From assembly GCA_023091735.1 (NCBI GenBank), contig JALKBU010000427.1:1-40929 (forward strand): 40,929 nt of DNA, in the 5' to 3' direction. The notes under the pieces were generated by a model, which had not been told where the DNA came from, searched no databases, and saw only the letters and a program-made list of their open reading frames with translations. Source of the DNA: Trichomonas tenax. Lineage: Eukaryota > Parabasalia > Trichomonadida > Trichomonadidae. A program made the position numbers and the translations under genes. Of the stretch, positions 20,549 to 30,125 are shown piece after piece; position 1 is the first letter of the stretch; each line of letters starts with the position of its first letter.

Positions 20549-20654
20549 TAAACTACATTTTTAATCTAGGTACTCTACGGGCGCGTTCCTCACAATATTG
20601 AGGGAGCCCCCTGAAAAAATTGAGAGGAGTACCTAGATTAAAAAATGTAGTTTA
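20549..20654. mobile_element. MITE-like foldback element, 106 bp
   Basis: Terminal inverted repeats of 27 and 28 bases (20549-20575 and 20627-20654) match perfectly apart from one T in a homopolymer run. They begin TAAACTACATTTTT and contain AATCTAGGTACTC. The GC-rich interior has a second dyad (CCTCACAATATTGAGG, 20588-20603). The outermost TA on both sides could be a TA target duplication, as used by Tc1/mariner elements. There is no coding capacity. Family unknown. Confidence 0.65.
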
Positions 20655-21794
20655 ACTGTGTGAATTGCAGTAATAAGCAAGTTTATTTCAAAATCGAATT
20701 TACGGAGATAAAAAAGATATTTATTTTCCGTTTATACAAAAATTGGTTGATAGATTTCGAATAAGCTTTTACAGGGATGATATTAATCATGTTTACCATA
20801 TAATTAATATGTTTTCAAGCGAAAATATTTTTTTTGTACGTTAATTTTTTTGAGCTCAGCTTTCAGCAGATTTCAAAAATTTTTCCATTTTTAAGACAAC
20901 ATCTAGTTTTCAATATGTATATGGATCTAGCATTGACTATCAATAAGTTTCATATGTTCCGAATGATCAGAAATGATATTATTAGTACAATTCGAATGTT
21001 TATCTTCATCATTTTCATGCAAAATACATTATATACTACACTTCAACTTCTATAATGCCTTGATAATGAATATATATTAGGAATTTCTATGTGTTATGCA
21101 GGAAAATACCTATGATTCAGGCGTTTACCATAAATAATGACAGTTTCCAATATATTTTTGCAAATATTATATTTCTTTTTAGATATCTAATATATTGATG
21201 TCAATAATTCGAATAAGTTGGATTTTTAATTGTTTCTTTCTGACATGTATAATTTTTTGACTTCATTGTTATATCCATTTTCTGTTGCTTAAACAGAATG
21301 AATGTCAGAAACAAAAACACTCTTTAGTCAATACAGAAAATAGTTATAATGATAATACTAGAAAACTATTTTAAATCTTCGATTTGGAATTTTCTTTTTC
21401 AACATTTTATCATAATGCAGTAGTTAATTTCACATCGAATTATGTAGCTTACACAATCATGGACTTACAGGCTATTATTCTATATAATTAAATATATCGA
21501 TTTGTAGTTTGCCGACTATTGCAAGAATTTACTTAATTTTCTCGAATACTACAGTAAACACATTATCTTTGTCATTACAATTTGTTCGATAATCATTAAT
21601 GTTTTTGGAGATTTTGCATATCTCAAAAAAACTTATGCAGAATCGTCTACAAACTTGACAATATACTCTGATAGGGTTTGTGAGTCTATGTTATGAGCCA
21701 CAGCTTCATACCAGCGTTTGAAATTTTAGTAAAGTACCTTTTTTTTGAAGCAATTTAATTTTTGTTACAATTGTAATTCTCAGATAATTCTTTG

Positions 21795-24170
21795 ATGCAA
21801 GGGCTATGGAATCTCAGCCAATATGAGTTATCTGAGGTTGAGATTATCCAGATCAGCATCTCTCCAGAGTATCTCGATGATTCTCCTCTTGCAAATCAAA
21901 TGCGGCTGCTAATATTATCTCATTCGATGGCTCTACGAAAATATTTCGCGATATACAGAGAAAAATGCCCGGAATATTCTCTGGCACCGACAAATATGCC
22001 AGTTGTTCTAATATTTAAACAAGATTCGAATCAAATAATCAAAGATCTTCCGCCTTGGTCAAAAATTGATAAATGGACATGGATTCCAGCAGACTTCTTC
22101 ACCAATGATATAATAACAGATTTTCAATATGCAATTACGCTTAAACAATATTACGAATTAGAAGATTTAGACGTTTTGTACTTCACATCATTCCTGATGA
22201 TTAACCAGTCTGACATGATTCAGGATGATGTCCTCTTCCAAACAGTTCCAGTTCTTAGAAATAAAAAGATAAGTTTTCGAACACACGTTCAAAGCAATAT
22301 ACAAGTAATAATCGATGCGCCCCTAGCTGTGCTCAAAGTTCCAAATAAAACTATATATGTTTTAGTCCCTCCGTTTCAAAATCCATTCTACGTTAGCGAA
22401 ATTAATGGGAATTTTGTTAGTTTGATTTCGATAAACAAAGAAACGAAAGTTGTCGATTCAACAAAGGTCAGAATTGTCAAGATTACTGCACCGCCTATAG
22501 TTATGGATAAATATTATGATTTTCCTTCAAGCGTTCATGATCCAAAAAACAGATTCCACTCATCAGTGCAGCACGCCAAGAACAAGATTTTTTGCGAGTT
22601 TCCAACAGAAGAACACATAAATTTTACAGAAGTCGATTTAACAGAGTTTTTTAATACTGCTATTGACGACGACTCACAGATGGTTGAGTACTCCAATATT
22701 TCGTTCCCAGATCCAACAATAGACAGTTTCTTGAAAGATCAGGAACCAGAATCAAATTATAGAGAGTTAATAGCAAATGCACTTGGATATTATTGCTTTA
22801 GTCCATCAGTTAAATACAAAACAACTCTTCCTGTTGCATCATTTCTTTCATTCTTCCGTTTTGATTTTGGATTTGGCATGACAACACCTCCTGTATACGC
22901 AAAACTACTCGCTCCACCACAGACACCGTTCACGTTCGATAGATTAGGGATTCCGAACATTTTAGTCAACCACAATGGCCGTCGTGACACAGTTCCCGCA
23001 GACAGAGTTATTACGCAGTGGGAATCAAATATTTATATGCCAATATGCGGCACGAAGAGTGGGCACTTCGTTGTGTTCTGTGATAGAGCTCGCGGCTTGT
23101 CTAAAGAGAATTTGGAGAGTTTCATGTCGCAATTCTGCCATCAATACAAACAGCTCAACTTTGGAAATATATCAGAATATCCAAAGTGTGATCCATATTT
23201 TTTCACAACAGGAGCAGGAATGATTGATCAAATAGAGAAATTCTTTCAAAGCGAGAATGTTTCAGAGTTCCAAACTGTTCCAATTTTATCATTTATCTTT
23301 GGTGTTCCAATTTACGATCCAAAGTTTGTTCCAAGGTCAATTCTTACGTATGTTAGATCAGGTACTGTCGCTTCTGCCAACGAGGAAGGGCTCAAAACTC
23401 TTGCATTCGTCGTTTACAGCAGAATCAGGACAATGTCGAGCACGCCTTATGGTATGTATCACATCACAACACGAGAATCAGCGACACTATTCTTCGGATT
23501 CAGATATCAGCCTCCTTTCTTGTTACCACATGATGACACAAAGCCAACTTATATTCATCTCGCGTGGGATCCAGAAAACCATCTTATTGCATGGATTGAC
23601 TGCACAGGAAGTATTTTGCAAGTCCAGCCTGTTGAAGGAGTGTCATCAATTATATCGCGCCTCAACGATGTCCTGCAGTTGCTATCACAGCACACGATAA
23701 AGTTTACTCTCACGATTCTCGGCGAGACAATAGAAAACACTATGCTTACCGAAGTTAAGCAGAAGCTGTCGCAGTTTTCAATCGCTATTTTCTCATGCTT
23801 CCCTTCACAGCAGATACAGATAAATATCCCGAATTTCATTAACGACGACATATTAGTATTTGCTTCTCCCGAAGTACAGTTTACACTGGGGAGCAATATC
23901 GCACAGCCTCTCGAATCGTGCTTTGTTATCGCAAGAACACTTCCGCCATACAGTCTGTCAGTGTATCAGTGCTTCGATGATCCACCACGTGAAGCGCTCA
24001 AGAAGTTCGCGACGCAGATGTCAATGCTATCGTGGCTCTCCGTTAAACCTCACTGCGAGCTGAGGACTGTTTCTTATCCGCCACACATCTGTGCACTGCT
24101 GAGGAAGAATAATAGCGTAACGGATGTTATTTCTAGATATGAGTTTCTACCAATGGTCGAAAAAGTATAA
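21795..24170 (+). CDS. MED13: Mediator complex subunit 13-like protein (MED13/Srb9)
   Basis: A 791-residue protein; the preceding TTG is skipped in favour of the ATG (MQGLWNLSQ). The C-terminal half matches the conserved MED13 pattern. YMPICGTKSGHFVVFCD with the following SFMSQFCHQYKQLNFG resembles the PIWA-like lobe. IHLAWDPENHLIAWIDCTG corresponds to the AWTD.RGE block, DDILVFASPEVQF to the late TTVLVFP block, and MLSWLSVKPHCELRTVSYPP with CALLRKNN to the terminal ALSWLS...LP.H segment. MED13 links the CDK8 kinase module to core Mediator in the nucleus. Metazoan MED13 exceeds 2000 residues, so this is a reduced form in which most of the N-terminal and linker regions are missing. The stop overlaps TAAA. 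I rate the identity as likely, based on motif memory. Confidence 0.65.
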   Translation: MQGLWNLSQYELSEVEIIQISISPEYLDDSPLANQMRLLILSHSMALRKYFAIYREKCPEYSLAPTNMPVVLIFKQDSNQIIKDLPPWSKIDKWTWIPADFFTNDIITDFQYAITLKQYYELEDLDVLYFTSFLMINQSDMIQDDVLFQTVPVLRNKKISFRTHVQSNIQVIIDAPLAVLKVPNKTIYVLVPPFQNPFYVSEINGNFVSLISINKETKVVDSTKVRIVKITAPPIVMDKYYDFPSSVHDPKNRFHSSVQHAKNKIFCEFPTEEHINFTEVDLTEFFNTAIDDDSQMVEYSNISFPDPTIDSFLKDQEPESNYRELIANALGYYCFSPSVKYKTTLPVASFLSFFRFDFGFGMTTPPVYAKLLAPPQTPFTFDRLGIPNILVNHNGRRDTVPADRVITQWESNIYMPICGTKSGHFVVFCDRARGLSKENLESFMSQFCHQYKQLNFGNISEYPKCDPYFFTTGAGMIDQIEKFFQSENVSEFQTVPILSFIFGVPIYDPKFVPRSILTYVRSGTVASANEEGLKTLAFVVYSRIRTMSSTPYGMYHITTRESATLFFGFRYQPPFLLPHDDTKPTYIHLAWDPENHLIAWIDCTGSILQVQPVEGVSSIISRLNDVLQLLSQHTIKFTLTILGETIENTMLTEVKQKLSQFSIAIFSCFPSQQIQINIPNFINDDILVFASPEVQFTLGSNIAQPLESCFVIARTLPPYSLSVYQCFDDPPREALKKFATQMSMLSWLSVKPHCELRTVSYPPHICALLRKNNSVTDVISRYEFLPMVEKV

Positions 24171-24437
24171 ATTGTTTTGTTTTATTTTCTTTCAAATAAT
24201 CAATATTTTTTTTTCTCTTCAAAATTAACTTAATTCCCAGATAATTCTATTAAGGTGACATTAGAAATCACAACGATTCAGTTCATATCATGATAATTTT
24301 GCAAAAATTAAAACAACATTTCTTATTTCGCATTATCAGCATGTAATTGCTTAGAGATGTAATGATGAAATGAGAGTGCATTTAATGATTTTGCGTAAAT
24401 ATTTGTTATTTGATGAATAAAATAGACTAAAACTAGT

Positions 24438-25118
24438 TTAGAAAGCCTGATCAACGAGGGTATAATCATCGATGTATGGGTTCCTGTTGCCCTGGGACTT
24501 GTTAATAACATCGTTACGATACTTCTCAGCGGCTGTTGGTGGGTACTGGCGATTCCAGTTCTTGAATGTGGTGACATCGCCAACCTTATTGATATCGACC
24601 ATGTCGTACATTGTGAAGAAGTAGAGAACAGCACGAGCAACCTTACCACGGTCGTCCTTGCGTGGCATCCAGTGGTGCTTGTCTGTGTGGAGGCAACTGT
24701 ACTTATCTGGGTTGGATGGGCGGCTTGTAGAGCAAGAGTCATCCTTGCACCATTGGTAGCACTGATCGTAGTCGAACTCAGCGAATGGGTAGTTAGATCT
24801 CATGTTGTTGAGCTTGGCTGGTGTTGGGTACAAGTGGTGGATATCGGAGACCATTGGGTTCTGCTTGCGGAAGAAACTCTGTGGAACGATGTGCTCGCAG
24901 TTGACAACTGTGCCGGATGGCATCGACTTGCCGCCGCACTTGAATGGGTATGTGTTGCCACCATACAATAAGTTGATGGCGCCATTTTCGCAATCAACGT
25001 TGTTATAAAGCTGAACACGAGCGTTGGAGTAGCCCAAAGACTTGTGGGCCCCATAGAGGCGTTTCAGACGCTCTTTGACTGTTTCGCACGAAGCAAAAGA
25101 AGTGAGAATCGTGAGCAT
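24438..25118 (-). CDS. Secreted endonuclease I (His-Me finger nuclease)
   Basis: A 226-residue non-specific nuclease of the bacterial EndA/Bsn type. The first ATG gives MLTILTSFASC, a short signal peptide, so the enzyme is probably secreted or lysosomal. Active-site block: CEHIVPQSFF (His76), then SDIHHLYPTPAKLNNMRSNY (residues 91-110), which closely matches the family pattern DLHHLFP..GKVNN.RGNYPF. Seven or more cysteines after the signal peptide suggest disulphides, as expected outside the cytosol. Such enzymes cut DNA and RNA and could serve nucleotide scavenging, since trichomonads cannot make purines and pyrimidines de novo. The family is mainly bacterial, so lateral acquisition is likely. 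The gene is markedly GC-richer than its surroundings, like the GH15 gene. Confidence 0.9.
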   Translation of the reverse strand: MLTILTSFASCETVKERLKRLYGAHKSLGYSNARVQLYNNVDCENGAINLLYGGNTYPFKCGGKSMPSGTVVNCEHIVPQSFFRKQNPMVSDIHHLYPTPAKLNNMRSNYPFAEFDYDQCYQWCKDDSCSTSRPSNPDKYSCLHTDKHHWMPRKDDRGKVARAVLYFFTMYDMVDINKVGDVTTFKNWNRQYPPTAAEKYRNDVINKSQGNRNPYIDDYTLVDQAF

Positions 25119-25446
25119 AGCGATGCAATACAACTTCTAGAGGACGATAAAAAATTCCGGTTTCTTTCAAATTTATATCGTCATTATATGCTAAAAAATA
25201 CAATAAAGCAGAATATGCAAATGTTATGAAAAGAAAATCAAAATTCAATGTGTCTTCTTAATTCGAAATTTGCTTAACATATATGGTTATTTGATATATT
25301 TAAGAGAGAAAAAATCTTAATCTTATAATCGCTTTTTCTTCATCCAAATATCTATACACAATGTGAAAACCCATAAAAACACAATTTTGAGCTTTGATAT
25401 TATATATTTCAAATTTTCGAATTTGATTTTCGCGCTTGAGGCCTAG

Positions 25447-25671
25447 AAAGCTTGCACAGAGTGTCAAATGGAGGAGCTGACGCTAAACTTTGTCCTTTTT
25501 AGTGACGAGAAATCGACATCAACAAACAAATTTTTCGATATGCTTATCAAACATGTTACACTTTAACATTTAACTGTAGAGCTTGAGGATAAGACAACTC
25601 CCTTGGTTATTCAGTTCAACATTGTGAATTTAATTTTCATTTTTTCAAATAATATTATCATGGATTGATCT
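25447..25671 (+). pseudogene. Possible sliding-clamp (PCNA-like) C-terminal fragment
   Basis: One frame reads KACTECQMEELTLNFVLF, continues through FFDMLIKHVTL, hits one in-frame TAA (25564-25566) and then goes on as HLTVELEDKTTPLVIQFNI. The order resembles the end of PCNA (LTFALRYL, then VTLSLS.DVPLVVEYKI), but the final YYLAPKI block is missing and nothing upstream is recognisable. A clamp relic, a Rad9/Hus1/Rad1-type fragment or chance are all possible. A 32-codon ATG ORF (25468-25566) is its longest clean part. Confidence 0.3.
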
Positions 25672-25834
25672 CATAAATATAAAACATAGATAATATTTGT
25701 ATTTCAATTTAACATTTACAAAGCATGGAAAAGGAAATTTAGAATCTTTTATTAATTAACTCATATTTAACTCTTTTCTTGATGAAAATGTTCAAAGCCA
25801 ATCCTCAGCTGTGTATATGTAAAGATAACATTGT

Positions 25835-25853
25835 TATATATATATATATATAT
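25835..25853. repeat. TA dinucleotide microsatellite
   Basis: Nineteen bases of uninterrupted TA repeat in non-coding sequence. Confidence 0.9.
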
Positions 25854-26064
25854 TTGGTTTGGAAATAGAATATGAGCCAACAAACATTGCGATCAAACTA
25901 CAAAACGTTATTTCCACAAATTATATAAAGATAATTTGGAAGTTCTTGTATATTAGCAGAAATATTTTTCAATTCGAATTTTATGCAAAGAAAACGGGCT
26001 ATTGTAATTACCAAAGTATATGCTGCATGTATTGGTATAGTTCTATAGTTTTATTCGGTAAAAT

Positions 26065-26436
26065 TTAAGCATTCTGAGAATATCTATAACCACAGTGGAT
26101 ACATTCGTAGAAAATAGTCTGACCTTCATCAGCAGATCTAATCTGAGCTGTTGTGAAGTACAAACCTTCTTCTCCGCATTCTGGGCACTTTTCTTTAATA
26201 ATAGAACGAGCAAGGCCTTGCTTCTTTGTAATTTCGTCAGCTGCCTTGACTATCTTGACTGTTTTCTCGGAAACTTGGAGTAATCTGCTATCGAAGGCTT
26301 GTTTGCATAATGGGCACTTCATGTGACCAATATTCGTGATTGGAACCAACGTACCGCAGAACTTACAGAAGAGGTCGAGGTTTGCATCCTTTTTTTGCTC
26401 TTCTATTTCGTCCTCGTGGTGATGTTTGTGAGACAT
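26065..26436 (-). CDS. RPA12: DNA-directed RNA polymerase I subunit RPA12
   Basis: A 123-residue protein with two zinc ribbons: Cys24/27/41/44 (FCKFCG, KCPLC) and Cys84/87/112/115 (KCPECG, ECIHCG). The second carries RSADEGQTIFYEC (100-112), the TFIIS-like acidic hairpin. The exact form RSADEGQT.FY points to the Pol I subunit (A12.2/RPA12), since the Pol III subunit RPC11 usually has RSADEPMT and RPB9 differs in this loop. RPA12 supports transcript cleavage and termination on rDNA in the nucleolus. The N-terminus MSHKHHHEDE is a charged His-rich extension. Length is typical for the family (about 120-125). Confidence 0.9.
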   Translation of the reverse strand: MSHKHHHEDEIEEQKKDANLDLFCKFCGTLVPITNIGHMKCPLCKQAFDSRLLQVSEKTVKIVKAADEITKKQGLARSIIKEKCPECGEEGLYFTTAQIRSADEGQTIFYECIHCGYRYSQNA

Positions 26437-27029
26437 TTTTGTTCAACGATTATTTTGTTTTTGAAGATTTTGGACAAAATCATTGTAAAGTTATTATAAT
26501 TGAACAAATTTTAGCGAATAATCACACTCATATCGACCAGCTGCAGCTATGGGATAAGTCTACAAGCTTTTTGTCCTTAATATTTTATTTTTAGAATATA
26601 ATTGCTTTATCATCACATATAATCGTATCGTTCCAACTCAAAACTAAAAGGGTAATCTATGCGTAAAGATTATGTGCCTGAAAATCAAAATTTATTTTAT
26701 GAATTTTATATTATTCTATTTGGAAACTCAAGAATCTGGAAATAACCATATTTGATGAATTTAAATAATATGTACTATTATTGGGTTCTTAAAATGTGAA
26801 TAAATTTATTCTGGTTTATATAAAGTGAATTTATGAATTTGAGACATGTATTTGTTTATAAATGCACAAAAAGATATCAAATATATAAATAAATATGTTA
26901 TGATGCCATCAGATTCCTGTGATTTTGACAAGTTTTAGAATTTTGAGCGTGCAAAATGATTTAATTTTGATGTAGATTTTAAATTTATACAAAAACGAAA
27001 AATTTTAAATCATTGAAATCTGACAAAAA
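26437..27029. other. Intergenic region between divergent genes
   Basis: AT-rich spacer between RPA12 (minus) and the surface protein (plus). TCATTGA at 27010 is a possible initiator, with its A 18 bases before the ATG. Nothing else supported. Confidence 0.45.
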
Positions 27030-30000
27030 ATGATGTTAACTTTTTTCTCCATTTTATCAAAATCCGCTGACGAGCTCCATTATTGCTATCGCAGCAGTTC
27101 GACGGAATCTCAGTGCGTTTACTCTGATCCGCACATTCTCGTTGTTGCTGACAATATAAACAAAATTGATTTCAACGAAGATTCGAGCTACATCATCGAG
27201 ATATACAACGACGATGAACAGCCATTGAGTTTCACTAAAAATATCGACAATATAAAGATTACTTTCATAGGAAATGGAAAAACACAAATGAAATTCGTTT
27301 CTTCGCAAAATAGTTCAACACCAACGCTATTTTCAGTCAAAAATATGAATGCTCAGTTTACAAATACGAATGGCGGCGCTTATAATTTCTCAGGAAAATC
27401 AGACGTCGAAATTAGACAAACGGTTGTTACTGGAAACATATCGGTATACAGCACAGTGTTTAGAGCAGACTTAAAGTCTCTAATGCCGTTTAATCACATT
27501 TATTCTAACACGTTAATGATTCATTGCACTCAAACCGAAGAAGATCTTCCACCAAACACAAAGAAATACATCGGCATAAACTCGAATATGAATAACGTTA
27601 TTCTTTATGGATTTTCACAAAAAACTAAACTTAATTTCAAAACAAGCGACGTAGTCATTAATTTCGAGAATACACATTCGAGTTTAACAATGGATAAAGG
27701 AAAATACACTGTGAGAGTCTTCAATCAAGACTTAGTCACAATTAATCGCACTTTAATTGGCAAATTAACACCAGGATTGACATTATATCTTGAAAAACGA
27801 TGCAATATCGTAGTATGTGAACCTGATGATTCTCAAGATCTGAGGGTCCATTCAAGAGGAAATTCAACAATTAATTTCACAAGAGATACAAGAATTGCGA
27901 CGCTCACTTTAATAGAGTCTTATCTCAACATGACCTGTCAAACGGATAACTTAGTTATTGCTGATGTCACGGCAACAAATTCAACGCTTTGTTTCTTATC
28001 AGGAGAAAGTTACAGACCATTTATTTCGAAGGCAACATTAGTAAATGACTCAATTATAACAACAGAAGGAAGCCAGATGCTTATGCAGTTCGATTCTTTG
28101 ATGTTAGAGAATGTTCACTCTCCAAATGCATTTCCAAACTTCGAAGTTTTTGTTACACAGGACTTAACATTTAAAGACAGTTCAACTAAATTAAAATCTC
28201 TGATGACGCAAGAGGGCTGCGACATCACATTTGATTGGGGAAATTATCCATCTGATGGTATATATGTTGATGAGTTAAATTTGCCTGATATTCCCCACAT
28301 CAAGATAAAGAAGTCTGGATTCGTTTCAGGTCATTTCATCGGAAGGCCATCAATCACATTTTGCTCACCTAAGTATGATGACAGCTATTATCACTATGAT
28401 TTCTCGGTCAATGATGAGAACAACTACGGATTCACTCCATCAACAATGCTGATGACTCATCATCCTGCTAATCACGAGGGATATATGTGCACAGAGTTTG
28501 AACTCACACGCAATCCAGCAGAAATTTATCCAATTGTCTGCTACGCATCAGACGTATGCCGGGAATATGCAAATTACGTGAAACCACCGGGAACGTCTCT
28601 CGACGATCTTCCATATTATACCAAAATCCTCAGAATCATAACATTCGAAAATATCACATCACCAGTTGTTTTATCATCACTTCCAGAAACGAATTCGAAA
28701 GTTGTTATTAAGGTTGGTACATCATCAGGATCATACTCAGCATTTATATTTGCTTTCGATGATCAAGTTAGTGATAAGGTCAGCTCAATTATGTTAAATT
28801 CCATCGCAGTTCATTTCACTACAACTGGTTCAATGTGCAGATGCAAACTCAATGAATTAATAATTGGTGATAATGTTCCGTTTACCATGGACAAAGAATT
28901 ATTGTCGTTTGAAGAATCTGATTACGTCAAGATGTCAATTCACATTGTAGATCTTATTGATTCATCTGTTTTTAAGCAAATTGATGTAACTTTCCCAATC
29001 GATCACGTCGATGAAGTCCACTTATACAAAGATAGAATTAATTTAATTCTCATGGCCAGTGAAGCAGAGTTTAACACATCCAAGTCATTCATTAGATTCG
29101 CTGTTGAACTATACAAAGATCAAGTGATTCGTGTTGTCAGAAAAGATACAGAAGTAGCAACACTCAATGTTATTGGTGATGATACAGCATTTTCTTTCGA
29201 AAAAGACTGGGATGACTATACAGGTTATGCTGTTGAGTTTTATTCGAAGGTTAAAACGACAATTCATGTCTACAGCAACCATTTACCTGTTAAGTTCCAT
29301 GAAAGTTCTGTCCTCAATATCTATAATCCTACAAACTTGCTCCACTCTGTTATAATGCCACCACAGTATGTCGAAATGATGTACATCGACATTGTGTCGG
29401 ACTATAATTTCTCTATTATTGTTAACGATGCTGTATATAACAGAGACGCTCAGTTAGTTGTAGTCAGGAACAAACAGAACCACAACTCTGATTTCTTCTT
29501 CAATAACGCTACAATCAACGGAACAGTTTCTATTTCTGGTGTTTCCTTCAATAACTCTTTGACACTGCTTCCAAAGTCATATCTAACTATAGCCGACTCC
29601 CTTATCACGCCTAAGACGCATGTAAATCTTAATGTCTTGGCTGGTGAGTTCTCAAGCATTTTGTACACCAACAGAACAGAAGGAGTCGAAAAAATCAATA
29701 TTCATTGGAATACTTCTAGTTACCTCGAATATCCACCTTTCCTCACAAACGAAACAGTCCTCATTTCCAACAAAATGATACCTGAGAACTTATCCATTAA
29801 CTATATACCGCCAACTCTGAAACTCAAATCAGGTCATGCAACACCGCACACAGATATCTATAATTACACTGTTTTCGTGAGGTTCGAGGGTGTCATCGAG
29901 CAAGAAAAGAGGCTCGGATCAACGCACATCCTCGGCATCATCACAGGTGTTGTTGCTTTGGCTGTTTCAGTCATTGTTATTGTTTATACATGCGTCGGAA

Positions 30001-30044
30001 GGAAGAAGAATAGGAATCACGGCTATGACAGATATATCAATTAG
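27030..30044 (+). CDS. Large type I surface membrane protein, 1004 residues
   Basis: An N-terminal hydrophobic stretch (MMLTFFSILSKSA) is a likely signal peptide, with cleavage after SKSA. The ectodomain (about 14-966) is beta-strand rich and contains many N-x-S/T sites (for example NSST, NFSG, NMTC, NNSL), so it is probably heavily glycosylated. A single membrane helix (ILGIITGVVALAVSVIVIVY, about 967-989) precedes a short basic tail, RKKNRNHGYDRYIN. This matches the layout of large predicted surface protein families in trichomonads. I see no BspA leucine-rich repeats, no metalloprotease HExxH and no EGF modules; ligand and function are unknown. A single ATG pair starts the frame; either Met is possible. 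It is convergent with the ankyrin gene (81-base gap). Confidence 0.8.
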   Translation: MMLTFFSILSKSADELHYCYRSSSTESQCVYSDPHILVVADNINKIDFNEDSSYIIEIYNDDEQPLSFTKNIDNIKITFIGNGKTQMKFVSSQNSSTPTLFSVKNMNAQFTNTNGGAYNFSGKSDVEIRQTVVTGNISVYSTVFRADLKSLMPFNHIYSNTLMIHCTQTEEDLPPNTKKYIGINSNMNNVILYGFSQKTKLNFKTSDVVINFENTHSSLTMDKGKYTVRVFNQDLVTINRTLIGKLTPGLTLYLEKRCNIVVCEPDDSQDLRVHSRGNSTINFTRDTRIATLTLIESYLNMTCQTDNLVIADVTATNSTLCFLSGESYRPFISKATLVNDSIITTEGSQMLMQFDSLMLENVHSPNAFPNFEVFVTQDLTFKDSSTKLKSLMTQEGCDITFDWGNYPSDGIYVDELNLPDIPHIKIKKSGFVSGHFIGRPSITFCSPKYDDSYYHYDFSVNDENNYGFTPSTMLMTHHPANHEGYMCTEFELTRNPAEIYPIVCYASDVCREYANYVKPPGTSLDDLPYYTKILRIITFENITSPVVLSSLPETNSKVVIKVGTSSGSYSAFIFAFDDQVSDKVSSIMLNSIAVHFTTTGSMCRCKLNELIIGDNVPFTMDKELLSFEESDYVKMSIHIVDLIDSSVFKQIDVTFPIDHVDEVHLYKDRINLILMASEAEFNTSKSFIRFAVELYKDQVIRVVRKDTEVATLNVIGDDTAFSFEKDWDDYTGYAVEFYSKVKTTIHVYSNHLPVKFHESSVLNIYNPTNLLHSVIMPPQYVEMMYIDIVSDYNFSIIVNDAVYNRDAQLVVVRNKQNHNSDFFFNNATINGTVSISGVSFNNSLTLLPKSYLTIADSLITPKTHVNLNVLAGEFSSILYTNRTEGVEKINIHWNTSSYLEYPPFLTNETVLISNKMIPENLSINYIPPTLKLKSGHATPHTDIYNYTVFVRFEGVIEQEKRLGSTHILGIITGVVALAVSVIVIVYTCVGRKKNRNHGYDRYIN

Positions 30045-30125
30045 ATTCAATTTCTTAAATTGTTTAATAATGTAGTTAAATACAATCTGTAATTAGTTTT
30101 CTAATATAATTTTATTTACATAAAT

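Larger units (their letters stand above)
17977..21794. other. 3.8-kb gene desert with relics and a foldback element
   Basis: No intact gene is visible. A palindrome (TATGGAT-6-ATCCATA) lies at about 18070-18090. Coding-like fragments in shifting frames occur at about 18489-18790. GCGCA occurs about nine times between 19580 and 20500. A 26-base segment at 19941-19966 is repeated with about 77% identity at 20295-20320. A foldback element lies at 20549-20654. From 20660 to 21794 I see only AT-rich sequence. Confidence 0.5.
25119..26064. other. Intergenic region with a gene relic and TA microsatellite
   Basis: It contains the sliding-clamp-like fragment at 25447-25671, a (TA)n run at 25835-25853 and otherwise AT-rich sequence. 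A 69-codon TTG-started frame at 25859-26068 overlaps the 3' end of the RPA12 gene and is not considered real. Confidence 0.5.

Noticed and set aside
20834..21055. 73-codon plus frame in the desert
   Set aside because: Composition is typical of AT-rich noise (Phe, Ile, Met), with no motif and no proper start context.
24672..24971. 99-codon plus frame opposite endonuclease I
   Set aside because: Antisense shadow; the minus strand encodes the conserved active site.
25859..26068. 69-codon plus frame overlapping the 3' end of RPA12
   Set aside because: TTG start, no motif, AT-rich noise.
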